Virus record (IMG/VR): IMGVR_UViG_3300030085_001600
Span: 1 to 38,721 of that record
DNA length: 38,721 bases
DNA from: a virus
Reading direction: 5' to 3' (one strand)
The notes beneath the pieces are model-generated. The model saw nothing but the letters and a program-made list of their open reading frames with translations. It was not told the origin of the DNA and searched no databases. The position numbers were made by a program, and so were the translations under genes. Shown here piece after piece: positions 7,418-16,396 of this stretch (position 1 is the first letter of the stretch; each line of letters opens with the position of its first letter).

Positions 7418-8965
7418 TTACGATACAGAAAGGATACCACAAGATAATGGGTTTCTAACTACGATACCAGTTTCAGAAAGCACGTGTGCTTCAAACTTGT
7501 CATCAGCGTTAGCAGCCAACATTGAACTTTGGTCATAAGGGTTTACCATTCCAGAAACATATTTCTTAATCATACTTCTGTTAGTTCCCTCAGCTCCTTT
7601 AGTAACTAACTCAACATTAGATACACCAGAAGTACTTCCGAAGTCCATGAATACCATCTTAGCAGACTCTTTTAATCTGTTGTCACCAAATGAATTAGTT
7701 CCACCAGCAGTAGAGTGTAAGTGTGGGTCATCGAACACTGGACAGTAAGCGATTGTAATTTTGTTTCCTAAAGCTTGGTATGAAACGAAGTTAGCTCCTA
7801 AGTCTACATTTCCGCTTACACCTGACATAGAACCACCAGTAAACGCACCCGCTGGGGCAACGATTAATTCTTTCATAGCTCTATGGAACGCTAATCTACC
7901 TTCAGTACCAGTAAATACTACATACTCGTTACCTTCTGATTGAGTTGCGTTAAGTGATAATTTAGCAATAAACTCAGTGATTATATCTTCAGTTAAAGAC
8001 CCCATTGAATATGAAGCTTGGTTTGAAGAATCAATTTGAGCTAATAAACCATCACCTGTAATAATAGAAGCACCTGCAGTTCCTGAAGTTCCTAAAGCAG
8101 AAGAAACCAAAGCTCCTGGTCTTGCTACAGTGTTTACACCTCCTTCATTAGTTACAGACTTTCTTCCGTACCATCTTTGTAATTCTTGTTGGTACATGAA
8201 CTCGTCCATCATCATTTGTTCTCTTGTAAAGTACCATAATCTAGAACCATTGTTTTCAATCCAAGAAATATCGGTAAGGTCTTTACCTGTTACTGTACAT
8301 TTCTTTCTCATTGTAGTTAAATAGTTCTTATGTGTTGATGGGTAGTAGAAGTTCTCACCTACATCAGCTCCGTTGGAACCATTTGGAAATGCAGAACCGA
8401 TAGAAGCAATAATAGCTTCGTCAGCTACATCTGTTTCTAATAAAGGTTGAGCAGACGCGTCTACCATTTCAAATTTTACAACGAAATCTGTAGAAGCTGC
8501 TGAAGCAGTTGTGTTAGCAATTGGGTCTTCTACAACGATAGCAGTTGCTCCTGATTGGAATCTTACCATATCGAACTTGTTTAAGAAGTCACCAGTTCTA
8601 TCTGTAGCTGTACCATCAATTATAATTTCGAATACATCACCATTAGCATCAGCTCCATCTAAAATAATACCTGTAGTTGATGTTGGTGTATTCGTAAATG
8701 CTGTATCAGCAGATACTCCTTTAAAGAAACCTGTAGAATATGATGGTCTATTGTATCTTCCCATTACCTTCCACTCAAAAGAGTTGTCTCCTAATACTTT
8801 TTCTTGTGCGAACCTTCCAGTTCTTTCTAATAAATACGTAGCTGAGTATCTTGGATATTGCTGAATTAAAGTTCTAGCAATTTCTGGATACTGCATTAAA
8901 GCTGTATTTAGGGCGTTTTCTGCGGTAGTACCATTTCCGTACTCACCTGAATAAACTTTTGCCAT
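7418..8965 (-). CDS. Major capsid protein
   Basis: This 515-aa protein lies in the canonical place after TerL, portal and the scaffold-like gene. The N-terminal part (QYPEIARTLIQQYPRYSATYLLERTGR, in overlapping pieces, then FEWKVMGRYNRP) and the FTREQMMMDEFMYQQELQRWYG helix at about residues 249-270 resemble crAss-like major capsid proteins of the HK97 fold. Length also agrees (about 500 residues). The codon use is noticeably more G/C-containing at third positions than in neighbouring small genes, consistent with high expression. No cleavage site or protease is obvious. It follows the scaffold-like gene after an 83-nt gap. Confidence 0.8.
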   Translation of the reverse strand: MAKVYSGEYGNGTTAENALNTALMQYPEIARTLIQQYPRYSATYLLERTGRFAQEKVLGDNSFEWKVMGRYNRPSYSTGFFKGVSADTAFTNTPTSTTGIILDGADANGDVFEIIIDGTATDRTGDFLNKFDMVRFQSGATAIVVEDPIANTTASAASTDFVVKFEMVDASAQPLLETDVADEAIIASIGSAFPNGSNGADVGENFYYPSTHKNYLTTMRKKCTVTGKDLTDISWIENNGSRLWYFTREQMMMDEFMYQQELQRWYGRKSVTNEGGVNTVARPGALVSSALGTSGTAGASIITGDGLLAQIDSSNQASYSMGSLTEDIITEFIAKLSLNATQSEGNEYVVFTGTEGRLAFHRAMKELIVAPAGAFTGGSMSGVSGNVDLGANFVSYQALGNKITIAYCPVFDDPHLHSTAGGTNSFGDNRLKESAKMVFMDFGSTSGVSNVELVTKGAEGTNRSMIKKYVSGMVNPYDQSSMLAANADDKFEAHVLSETGIVVRNPLSCGILSVS

Positions 8966-9048
8966 TTTTTTAAATTTATTAATTAAACATTATTTTATTT
9001 TGTTCAATTAACTTTCAACTCTAGCAGACTTTGTCTTACTTTTTTTAT

Positions 9049-10047
9049 CTACTCGCTCATGAACGCTTTTGGGTCAAAACCTTTACTTTTCGGTTGATAA
9101 GTATTTCGGCTTCTTCCCGTGTTAAGGCTTGGCGATTGTATTTTGTCCATAAGACTCTTACTACCCTCGTTACGACCTTGTGAACGAAGAATGTCTTTAA
9201 TTTGGTCTTTGTATAACATAAACATGGCCACATCTGCAACATTGGCATGGTCTGACCATAATTCTTTTGACATACTATTAACAGCAAATCTGTACGCTTC
9301 TTCTTTCTGTTGTTTCGTTATTTTCCCGCCCATAAACCTGTCCATATTTTTAAATTGTTTTTGCAATCCTTTTCTAGCTTCCTGAACTCTTCTATTTTGT
9401 TCTTCCTTAGTTTGTTTTGTTTCTCTTACTAAATCTTGTCTTTGTTGTTTTATAGCGTTTTTAATGGTTCTTTTGATTTCTCTACCTTTTAAAGCAATCA
9501 TACCATTTTTCATCATTTTGTCTACAGTGTCATCTATTTCGTCATCTGTTAGACCATCTGCTTTTAGTTCTTCTATAACTAAATCTTTGTTTGAGAAAGA
9601 CAAATAAGTTTCTAATGTTCTTATTTGTTCGTTTGAAACTTCTTCAGTTTGTGGTTCCTCTTGTTTATTGTTAAGAGCGTTAAGACTTTCTCTTATCTCA
9701 TCTTTTGAAGCTCCTTCCATTCCGAGTTGTTTTGAAACTAAGTCCCAATTAATTTCATCTCCTGATTCATTAGTCTCTTCTGTACCGTCCCAGTTATAAG
9801 TTTCTTCTTCTACTTCTGATTCTTCTTTTTCTTTTTTTTCCCAAGACCATCCGTCTTCTTCTTCTTCTTCTGTTTCTACAGATTCATCTGTAGTTTCTGT
9901 TGTTGTTTCCGTAGCTATTGGACCAACTTCTCCTGTTGGTTCGTCTTGTGTAAAAGCTAGTGGATTAAACTTGTTTAAATCGTTTTCTTCTGTAGCAGGC
10001 GTATCATTTACAACCTCTTCTACTAATTTTGAATTTTCTTCTGACAT
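9049..10047 (-). CDS. Putative scaffolding protein
   Basis: This 332-aa protein is very acidic in residues about 1-130 (long Glu/Thr runs around EETEEEEEDGWSWEKKEKEE pieces), then strongly helical and Lys/Gln/Arg-rich (about 140-280), with a disordered C-terminus containing TYQPKSKGFDPKAF. Lying directly between portal and major capsid, this is the typical composition and place of a scaffolding protein. No protease catalytic motif is visible. A promoter core (10075-10082) lies just upstream, so scaffold and capsid could be expressed separately from portal. Functional call by synteny and composition. Confidence 0.6.
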   Translation of the reverse strand: MSEENSKLVEEVVNDTPATEENDLNKFNPLAFTQDEPTGEVGPIATETTTETTDESVETEEEEEDGWSWEKKEKEESEVEEETYNWDGTEETNESGDEINWDLVSKQLGMEGASKDEIRESLNALNNKQEEPQTEEVSNEQIRTLETYLSFSNKDLVIEELKADGLTDDEIDDTVDKMMKNGMIALKGREIKRTIKNAIKQQRQDLVRETKQTKEEQNRRVQEARKGLQKQFKNMDRFMGGKITKQQKEEAYRFAVNSMSKELWSDHANVADVAMFMLYKDQIKDILRSQGRNEGSKSLMDKIQSPSLNTGRSRNTYQPKSKGFDPKAFMSE

Positions 10048-10074
10048 ATTATTTTATTTTTTGTTCCCTATCTG

Positions 10075-10082
10075 CAAATATA
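10075..10082 (-). promoter_or_regulatory. Candidate -7 promoter core before the scaffold gene
   Basis: The minus strand reads TATATTTG, a match to TAnnTTTG, 28 nt upstream of the scaffold ATG and in the short gap after portal. It could allow stronger expression of scaffold and capsid than of portal. A clear -33 element was not found. Confidence 0.35.
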
Positions 10083-10086
10083 CAAA

Positions 10087-12348
10087 TTAATTTACATTTT
10101 TTTCTTTTGCTCTTATAATATCTTGTATTGATGGTTTTTCACTAGGTGGACCTTGACTCTCCGCTGACTTAGAAGCAGCTTCTTTTCTCATGTCTGCCTC
10201 TACGTCACTATCATGCATATCACGCTTGTCATCTGACGACATACGAGCAACTTCTAATCTAGACTCAGCTCCGATTTCCGCCACTCTTATCTTAGCTTCA
10301 TTATCTATCTGTTTCAATTGAGCTTCTCTTTCAAACTTTTGTTGTTCCATTTGTTCTTGCATTTGCATTTGTTGCATTGCTTGTTGTTGTTGTTGTGCAG
10401 CTTGTTCTTTTATTTGGTCCATACCTTTTTCTAAAACTTTTTCAGCTTCAGTCATTGTATCAGCTTTAATAACTTTTAATATATTTAAGAAATCTATTTG
10501 ACCTGATTGTAAAGCTGATTGTGCTAATTGTTGTACCACTTGTTTCATAGCGTCATCTTTACCACTGTCTCCAACATATACACCATAATCCTGTAAAGCA
10601 ATATCAGGCATTACACTGATAAATTTATACGCACCATCTCCTAATATTAAAGCTGCTTTCTTTCCGTCCGCCCAAGCAATCTTCATATAGTTTGCTAGTC
10701 TTTCTAAAACTCTTTGTTTTACTTCTGCATGTGAATAGAACCATGACTCTGTTATAGTAGAAGATTGTACTACACTTCTTTGTACATTACCTACATATTC
10801 ATATTGACCTACAGCACCTTCTCTTTGTCTTGTAACACCAGATAACTGACCAGCCATATCCTCTAACATAATTTTTAAATTAATTAGTTGTTGTACAGAT
10901 TGTGATAATGTAAAATCGACTTGTTGAAACTGATTAAATGAACTTACTTGTCCTCCTTCGTCTTTAGAGTTGATTGGTATAATACCATCTGTTTTTAAAT
11001 GATACAATACAGTCTGCATGTCCATACCTACATTGGTTGGTATTTGTGAAGTATCGTATACCACAGCTTTACCACCTGAACGAGCCATAGCTAATTCTAT
11101 TTGATATATAACTATATTATATAACATCTGTGTATTGTGTAATAAATCTACCATAGATGTATTTGTACCAGTTGTGTTTCCATATATACACCCTACATAT
11201 GATAGTGGTGTTCTACCTGGGTCATCAACTGACCTTACTTGATTATCTCTACGTTTTGCTTTTGTTAAGATTTTACCACCAATTTTTGTAGCTTCCCAAA
11301 TGTCATCCACCCATTTTATTTCTATTTCTTCTCCCTTTCTTTTTCTGTATGTATCCTTTACCATTTTTCTAAATGGTCTGTCTGGGTCATATTTGTTAGG
11401 TGACACCTTAAACTTAATAGCTCTAAGTGATTTCCATTCACATGTTACTACACGTATACGATTTTCTCTACCTCTAGAACTGTCTATCCACATAAACTGT
11501 GTGTTATAGTCATCTAGGTCTTGTCCATACGCGTGTCTCATTTCGTCTATTAACCTTAAGTCTTCTTCTGACAAGAATTGTTTGTATTCATCAGCTATTT
11601 CGTTTGCAGATAAAAATCTCTCTTCACCCACCCAAGCTGCATCATCTATATAATCTGAATGTACACTTGAATCGTATATTATAGCTCTTGGGTCTATCCT
11701 ACGCGCGTGTGGGTCTCCATTTAGTATCTCTACTTTGTAAAACTCCTTACCTGTTACAAGTAAATCTCTAAAACCTTCTTTAAACTTATCTTTTAAGTTG
11801 TATCTATTTAACACATATTCCAAACCATCCTGTGCAACTTCTTCTACCATTTCTCGGTAGTTATATTTCATAAATGTATCTATATCATCAGGAACTGGCA
11901 TACCTTGTCCTTCGTCAGTAATTGGAGCTCCATAATTCTCTTCAAACTCTTTGTGTATATCCTGTAATAAATTTTTCATTTTCAAAGCTACCTTGTAATC
12001 TAGTTTTCTAACTACAGCTTCTTTATTGACAGTAGAGACTTTCATGTCTATAGGTCTTTTAAGGTCTTCACCTACCAATAAGTCAATCTTTGGCGTAATA
12101 ATAGGATAATTAACCAGTCTAGCTGGATAGGTTAATCCATACTGTTCTGTTATATATGTATAGTCGTCTTGGTTTATTTGACCATTATAAATACTATAAT
12201 TTTTAATGTCTTTAGTTCTAGAACTTTCATATGGACTTTCTCCATATGTCATATAACTTATGACCGCCTCTAGAACTCTATTACACCATTCGTCATTTTT
12301 TTCTTTTTCAGAAACCATCATAGATGGAAAACTAGTATTGTATGCCAT
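10087..12348 (-). CDS. Portal protein
   Basis: This 753-aa protein is encoded 2 nt after TerL. The N-terminal region (YSIYNGQINQDDYTYITEQYGL, then ARLVNYPIITPKIDLLVGEDLKRP in parts, residues about 50-120) matches the pattern of large crAss-like portal proteins. The middle has the YNIVIYQIELAMARSGGKAVVYD segment and an INLKIMLEDMAGQLSGVTRQREGAVGQYE segment typical of phage portals. The C-terminus is Gln-rich (about residues 640-700), coiled-coil-like and charged. It forms the dodecameric DNA channel at the head vertex. Length (about 750) agrees with the family. Confidence 0.8.
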   Translation of the reverse strand: MAYNTSFPSMMVSEKEKNDEWCNRVLEAVISYMTYGESPYESSRTKDIKNYSIYNGQINQDDYTYITEQYGLTYPARLVNYPIITPKIDLLVGEDLKRPIDMKVSTVNKEAVVRKLDYKVALKMKNLLQDIHKEFEENYGAPITDEGQGMPVPDDIDTFMKYNYREMVEEVAQDGLEYVLNRYNLKDKFKEGFRDLLVTGKEFYKVEILNGDPHARRIDPRAIIYDSSVHSDYIDDAAWVGEERFLSANEIADEYKQFLSEEDLRLIDEMRHAYGQDLDDYNTQFMWIDSSRGRENRIRVVTCEWKSLRAIKFKVSPNKYDPDRPFRKMVKDTYRKRKGEEIEIKWVDDIWEATKIGGKILTKAKRRDNQVRSVDDPGRTPLSYVGCIYGNTTGTNTSMVDLLHNTQMLYNIVIYQIELAMARSGGKAVVYDTSQIPTNVGMDMQTVLYHLKTDGIIPINSKDEGGQVSSFNQFQQVDFTLSQSVQQLINLKIMLEDMAGQLSGVTRQREGAVGQYEYVGNVQRSVVQSSTITESWFYSHAEVKQRVLERLANYMKIAWADGKKAALILGDGAYKFISVMPDIALQDYGVYVGDSGKDDAMKQVVQQLAQSALQSGQIDFLNILKVIKADTMTEAEKVLEKGMDQIKEQAAQQQQQAMQQMQMQEQMEQQKFEREAQLKQIDNEAKIRVAEIGAESRLEVARMSSDDKRDMHDSDVEADMRKEAASKSAESQGPPSEKPSIQDIIRAKEKNVN

Positions 12349-12349
12349 T

Positions 12350-14167
12350 TTAATTCATTTTTATTGGTATGCCGTTTCTACCACGTTTATAATATTTCAA
12401 TCCTATATCTATTACTTCTTCTTTTTCATGTACTCTCATTCTAAAGTTGTCTATATTATGTATTAGACATATACCAAAAGCCATAGCTCGGTCAGTATTT
12501 TGTAAACCATAATTTGCCAACTCATCTATCAAATCTAAAAACCATATGTCTCTCACATTTTCTCTAATGTAATCATCTATCAAATCTTCCAACAAACTCT
12601 TAACCTGTTTATTCATATGGACACCATATTGGTTTCTTGTCCTAGAATTAGGGTTGTGAGCTGACTTAGGTTTTTCTTTCAAATATTTCAACGCGTTCAT
12701 ACGTTTAAAGTAATCTAAAATACCTATCTTTGTATATTCAACTAACATCTTAGCATTATAATACACAGCTAACTTTAAACAACCGTCCCAAAAATCTTCT
12801 TTTTTAGGCGGTCTATCAGTATATTCAGCTACCACGTAATCACTTGGTATATTTGTATTTGCAAATCTACGATAAATTATTGCACTTCCCAAAGAATTTG
12901 ACGCTCCAGCGGTATCTTGGTCGTAAGAATCGACTCCACCAATGTCAATTCCCTCGTATTCTGTCATTGGGTGAGCTAAAATTTTGTATGGACCCTCTGG
13001 GTGTGGTTTCCATTTTACTTTCATTTCTCCACTATCTGTAAACACCCAATCTAAATATCCGTTTTGTATTTGACTTGTATAGTCTTTACTACTTAGTATT
13101 CTACTTCTTTGTGCATTTAACAATGATATATCAAACCTACTTTGTTTAGTATTCAAAAAAGCTTCTTGTATAGTTAATGGATAGTTTTGTATATGTAGAT
13201 TGTAAGCTTCATTATCACCAGATTGTCTAATATTTTCTCTTTCTTCTTGTAATGTTTCTTCAGCTCCAATGACATCTTCTACACCTGTTTCTACATCAAA
13301 GAAACCATAGTAGGCTTTTGAAGCTGGTATAAACATAGGTATTAAATTATAGGCGTCATGACTATAATACATATCCATAAAATCTTTAGACGCTCTTGAT
13401 ATATCACCTCCAGTACCTCCAATTATCGGTACACCAAACTGTACATTACCATCCATAAAACATGCCTTAGACGACATGTATGCATTTTTCAAATGTTTAA
13501 ACTCTCCAGCTTCTTCGAATACCATTAATGACAAACGCTCTCCCTTAAATACTTCTGGATTATCCATCGTTCTGCATATAACTGTGGACTGGTAACCACC
13601 AATCTCCCACTTACCATCTTTGTTTTTCTGTTTATAGCCCGAACGTAATATACCATCTGTATCCTTTAGTACTGAGTGTTTGAAATTAGGATGAATACCA
13701 TTCAACCCTTTTTTAGTCTTATCAAAAAATGCGTCAGCAGTGGCCTGCAAACCTGCCGCTACACCAATATCATTGTATGGAAAGAAAGTATACTCATGAG
13801 CTACCATACCAGAGTTCATATAAGAAAACCCTTTATCTCTGGCTTTAATAATAATCATACCCTTTCCTTCCTCTTTACAAGTTTCAAAAAGGTTAAAATA
13901 CTCTCTATCCATTTCCCTGTACCATGGATGTATTAATGACTTTCTTCCACCTTTGGAACCGTCATTACCCAATATATAATAAAAATTCAGGTAGAAGTAA
14001 TACTTACCTGAAATAGCTGGCATACCTTTTGGTTTAAAACCATTTATACACCTATCTTGTTGTTCAGACCACCATTCCTGGTATTGAACTGAGTTTTCGT
14101 CTAAATCTGGAAAACCGTTGTTTGGAATTGGCCTGTACCTTTGTGGATTAAATTTAATTTTACCCAT
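12350..14167 (-). CDS. terL: Terminase large subunit
   Basis: This 605-aa packaging motor has an N-terminal ATPase with a Walker A-like KARDKGFSY (residues 108-116), a Walker B-like LMVFEEAGEF (214-223), and a C-terminal RNase H-like nuclease with D408 (GIDIGGVDS), E477 (MLVEYTK) and D559 (NTDRAMAFG) as the likely metal ligands. The Walker A lacks the usual lysine in the GKS/T position, as seen in some other phage terminases. It overlaps the 91-aa gene by 8 nt and precedes portal by 2 nt. No small terminase is recognisable; one of the small upstream genes may serve. Confidence 0.85.
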   Translation of the reverse strand: MGKIKFNPQRYRPIPNNGFPDLDENSVQYQEWWSEQQDRCINGFKPKGMPAISGKYYFYLNFYYILGNDGSKGGRKSLIHPWYREMDREYFNLFETCKEEGKGMIIIKARDKGFSYMNSGMVAHEYTFFPYNDIGVAAGLQATADAFFDKTKKGLNGIHPNFKHSVLKDTDGILRSGYKQKNKDGKWEIGGYQSTVICRTMDNPEVFKGERLSLMVFEEAGEFKHLKNAYMSSKACFMDGNVQFGVPIIGGTGGDISRASKDFMDMYYSHDAYNLIPMFIPASKAYYGFFDVETGVEDVIGAEETLQEERENIRQSGDNEAYNLHIQNYPLTIQEAFLNTKQSRFDISLLNAQRSRILSSKDYTSQIQNGYLDWVFTDSGEMKVKWKPHPEGPYKILAHPMTEYEGIDIGGVDSYDQDTAGASNSLGSAIIYRRFANTNIPSDYVVAEYTDRPPKKEDFWDGCLKLAVYYNAKMLVEYTKIGILDYFKRMNALKYLKEKPKSAHNPNSRTRNQYGVHMNKQVKSLLEDLIDDYIRENVRDIWFLDLIDELANYGLQNTDRAMAFGICLIHNIDNFRMRVHEKEEVIDIGLKYYKRGRNGIPIKMN

Positions 14168-14435
14168 ACCTTAACTTTCTTGGTTTGTCAAAACCAAAAA
14201 CATTTTTGTTACTTAATTTATTTTGCTCCTTTGTTTCGTACCAATTTCTTAAATCTAATTGATACTGTTTTAAACTATAATCATTATACTTATTTGCCTT
14301 TTCTAAATTCCCTGTAGTATAATGTTTTTTAAACTGTGACTTTAAATAGGTTACAATTCTTTTTTTATCTTTACCTTTTATAGATATATCTTGTTCTTTA
14401 AACTGTATTGGTTTTCTGACACTTTTCTTAAACAT
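14160..14435 (-). CDS. Small basic protein upstream of terL
   Basis: A 91-aa basic, helical protein with Lys/Gln-rich segments (KKRIVTYLKSQFKKHYTTGN) and a DLRNWYETKEQNKLSNK stretch. It overlaps terL by 8 nt and the preceding gene by 8 nt, so the three are translationally coupled. The position just before terL makes it a candidate small terminase, but no HTH is evident and the size is small for that role. Otherwise unknown. Confidence 0.5.
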   Translation of the reverse strand: MFKKSVRKPIQFKEQDISIKGKDKKRIVTYLKSQFKKHYTTGNLEKANKYNDYSLKQYQLDLRNWYETKEQNKLSNKNVFGFDKPRKLRYG

Positions 14436-14760
14436 GTTGTTCTTTTAATCTAAACATTCTACCCTGACAACAACACATTCCATTTGGTTTTACGTTACCT
14501 CTGTATCTCATGCCATGTGCAGCTTTTTTTGTTTTTTTGTATCTAGAAACTCTACCTTTTTTATTTTTTTCTTTTTTTGCTCTAGCTTTTTCAGATGGTG
14601 ATAATTCTGACCATGTAGCAGGTGTATCTTTGCTTATACGTTTAGTTGGCCTAAAAGTATTTTCACCTCCAGAATAATCTTTCTTACCTCTAGGTGTTCT
14701 CCAATCTTCCTTAAACCATCTTTTTAATCTAAGTCCAGCTTTTGTTTTTCTTACAGCCAT
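14428..14760 (-). CDS. DUF5872-like small basic protein
   Basis: This 110-aa, very basic protein starts with KAGLRLKRWFKEDWRTPRGK (residues 6-25), the RWFKE-W-G-K pattern of the DUF5872 family, common in marine phages and giant viruses, function unknown. The middle has SKDTPATWSELSPSEKARAKKEK, also typical, and the C-terminal part has a CCCQGR cysteine cluster that may bind metal. Its abundance of Lys/Arg suggests DNA or RNA association or packaging with the genome. It overlaps the next gene by 8 nt. Confidence 0.6.
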   Translation of the reverse strand: MAVRKTKAGLRLKRWFKEDWRTPRGKKDYSGGENTFRPTKRISKDTPATWSELSPSEKARAKKEKNKKGRVSRYKKTKKAAHGMRYRGNVKPNGMCCCQGRMFRLKEQHV

Positions 14761-14762
14761 AA

Positions 14763-15092
14763 TTAATCGTGTTGTGGGTTATTTCTAAAATGCACTTTAC
14801 CTCCTTTATTCCATTTCTTTACTGCTTTTGCAAAATCTGAACCAGGAGGAAAATTTTTTTTAACTGTAGTTTTTATACCTTTTTTTACATCTCTTTTAAC
14901 GTCTCTATAAACTCTTTTTCCTTCTTTGAGTCCTCCTTTTAAACTTTTCATAGCGCTATCAAAACTTCCCATTTCAAGATTTGAAAAAAGTCCATGTTCT
15001 TTCCAATTGTAAGGTTTTCCACTTACGTGACTATACCCTTTTTCAGAAAATGATTTTTTCTTTTTCTTTTTCTTTTTCTTTCCGTCACTCAT
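14763..15092 (-). CDS. Poly-lysine small protein ending in QHD
   Basis: A 109-aa basic protein with nine consecutive lysines near the N-terminus (residues 5-13), a YSHVSGKPYNWKEHGLF segment and a Lys-rich helical middle. It ends in NNPQHD, sharing its last three residues with the neighbouring 62-aa protein and resembling the QLD ends of two others. It is separated by 2 nt from both neighbours. Probably a nucleic-acid-associated virion or cargo protein; no family recognised. Confidence 0.55.
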   Translation of the reverse strand: MSDGKKKKKKKKKSFSEKGYSHVSGKPYNWKEHGLFSNLEMGSFDSAMKSLKGGLKEGKRVYRDVKRDVKKGIKTTVKKNFPPGSDFAKAVKKWNKGGKVHFRNNPQHD

Positions 15093-15094
15093 AA

Positions 15095-15283
15095 TTAATC
15101 GTGTTGTGAGTAGAATACTCCTCCAGATTTATATTTCATTCCTTTTGCTCCTTTCTTTTTGGATTTGTTCCCCCAATTTGCAGCTCCTACTTTACGGCAT
15201 TTGGCCATAGCTCCACTTCTATAAGCAGATGTTTTAGGTCCATAACGAGCTACTACTTTATGATAACAAGCATCTTTTGGCAT
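15095..15283 (-). CDS. Small phage protein of the PKDACYHKV type, ending in QHD
   Basis: A 62-aa protein beginning MPKDACYHKVVARYGPKTSA and continuing SGAMAKCRKVGAANWGNK, a small conserved module I recognise from many marine phage genomes. Two cysteines and two histidine-containing motifs are present. It ends with KYKSGGVFYSQHD; the KSGG-x-Q-[HL]-D type of ending recurs in this phage. The ATG (15283) overlaps the TAA of the preceding gene (TAATG), indicating coupled translation. Function unknown. Confidence 0.6.
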   Translation of the reverse strand: MPKDACYHKVVARYGPKTSAYRSGAMAKCRKVGAANWGNKSKKKGAKGMKYKSGGVFYSQHD

Positions 15284-15453
15284 TATTTTTTCTTTTTAGA
15301 TTTATGTACTTTTTGTATATCAAAACTGGCGGACAAACTTCCACCAGGGTGTTTTTTGAATCCACCCGCAGGGTTTTTCATTAATTTGTAGGTATTGTTA
15401 CCTTTTTTCATCCAGTGAAATCCAGCTGGTGCTTTAACAGTTTTTCTTGCCAT
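15283..15453 (-). CDS. Small GFHWM-motif protein
   Basis: A 56-aa ORF from the ATG at 15453 to the TAA at 15285-15283. The protein reads MARKTVKAPAGFHWMKKGNN at the start, followed by KNPAGGFKKHPGG and a Lys-rich tail. The APAGFHWM-type start is frequent in small phage proteins of this kind. It fills the gap between the 176-aa and 62-aa genes exactly (1-nt gap upstream, TAATG overlap downstream). Function unknown; likely another small basic virion-module protein. Confidence 0.65.
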   Translation of the reverse strand: MARKTVKAPAGFHWMKKGNNTYKLMKNPAGGFKKHPGGSLSASFDIQKVHKSKKKK

Positions 15454-15454
15454 T

Positions 15455-15985
15455 TTATAATTCTTTAATTTTTTTTCTATTTTCTAAGAAAGACAATCCT
15501 TTGTCTCCCGCAATTTTTTGTCTTTCTCCTCTTCTTTCTATAGCGTCAAGTAATGCTTGTCTAGTTTTTAATATTTTTTCTACACCAATCATTAACTTCT
15601 GCAACATTTCTGCGTTCTCATCATTCAAGAAGGTATTATTAATAAGATTTGTGAACTCGTTTATTTTTTTATTAAACGCAATTAATTGTTCGTCTAATGG
15701 GTCAAACTGTAGTTCTTTATACTTATTTATAGCTGATTTCATTTCAGGTTTATTTGCACCCGACCAACTATAAGTATCGTACAAATCTTTTGATACTACC
15801 TTTATTCTTTCATTTTCTATGTAGTGTCTGTATGGACTTTCGTAGTCAAATACAAGAGCTATCCACTTCATAGCTGTTTGTCCTAATTTTTCAGTGTCTA
15901 ACACTTTTTTAAATTCTGGTATTAAAACAATTCCAGAATCGTCTTTATAAATATCTCCCTTTTTATTAATTTGTAATAAATACAT
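15455..15985 (-). CDS. Unknown protein upstream of packaging genes
   Basis: A 176-aa protein with a beta-type N-terminus (MYLLQINKKGDIYKDDSG) and a mostly helical remainder, including a possible coiled coil at about 95-150 and a basic C-terminus (ENRKKIKEL). A KWIALVFDYESPYRHY segment at about 40-55 is distinctive. It abuts the 87-aa gene (1-nt overlap) and the 56-aa gene. Small proteins in this place upstream of terL occur in related Bacteroidota phages, but I cannot name the family. Confidence 0.5.
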   Translation of the reverse strand: MYLLQINKKGDIYKDDSGIVLIPEFKKVLDTEKLGQTAMKWIALVFDYESPYRHYIENERIKVVSKDLYDTYSWSGANKPEMKSAINKYKELQFDPLDEQLIAFNKKINEFTNLINNTFLNDENAEMLQKLMIGVEKILKTRQALLDAIERRGERQKIAGDKGLSFLENRKKIKEL

Positions 15986-16248
15986 TATATTGTTACGTGT
16001 AATAATTTAAATGTATTTTTATACAAATATTTTACAGTTTTCTTACCATACAATAAATCTAATTCAAGGTGTGGATTTTTGTATGTTGATATAGAATTGT
16101 CTAAATATATAAAGTTATTTTCTTCAATTCTATCTATAATTTTATCCACTTCTTGCATTAGTTTATCTAATTGTTTGTAGTTCTTTTCTAGATAAAAAAA
16201 TTCACCTTCCTTAACTATCCTTCCGTACTTTTCATTTATTATGTTCAT
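15985..16248 (-). CDS. Small helical protein, first gene of the packaging unit
   Basis: An 87-aa protein, helical in the first two thirds (LEKNYKQLDKLMQEVDKIID) and beta-like at the end. Its ATG lies only 4 nt from a TATCTTTG promoter core (16253-16260), so the mRNA leader would be very short or absent. It overlaps the 176-aa gene by 1 nt. No family recognised. Confidence 0.5.
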   Translation of the reverse strand: MNIINEKYGRIVKEGEFFYLEKNYKQLDKLMQEVDKIIDRIEENNFIYLDNSISTYKNPHLELDLLYGKKTVKYLYKNTFKLLHVTI

Positions 16249-16252
16249 ACTA

Positions 16253-16260
16253 CAAAGATA
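16253..16260 (-). promoter_or_regulatory. Candidate -7 promoter core, TATCTTTGTAG
   Basis: The minus strand has TATCTTTG followed by TAG; the same 11-mer occurs at 18760-18767 in front of the leftmost divergent gene. It lies between the terminator at 16276-16306 and the 87-aa gene, which supports a new transcription start for the packaging/capsid unit. Confidence 0.45.
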
Positions 16261-16275
16261 ATAATAATTTTTTGT

Positions 16276-16306
16276 AAAAAGAAAAACCCCTCAAAAAATA
16301 AGGGGT
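16276..16306 (-). terminator. Rho-independent terminator after the lysozyme-type gene
   Basis: The arms ACCCCT (16286-16291) and AGGGGT (16301-16306) form a 6-bp stem with a 9-nt loop. On the minus strand the stem is followed by TTTTTCTTTTT. It ends the two-gene unit 16397-18734. Confidence 0.75.
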
Positions 16307-16396
16307 CCTCCAAAACAAGTATGAAAACATGGAAAATAAAGAAGTTGCAAAATTACAAAAATTTTTTGTATTTCACACAAATAATCTTAAACTTTA

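Noticed and set aside
9057-9287. 76-aa minus frame inside the scaffold-like gene
   Set aside because: It lies wholly within a better-supported gene in another frame and has a Cys/Met/Trp-rich shadow-like composition.
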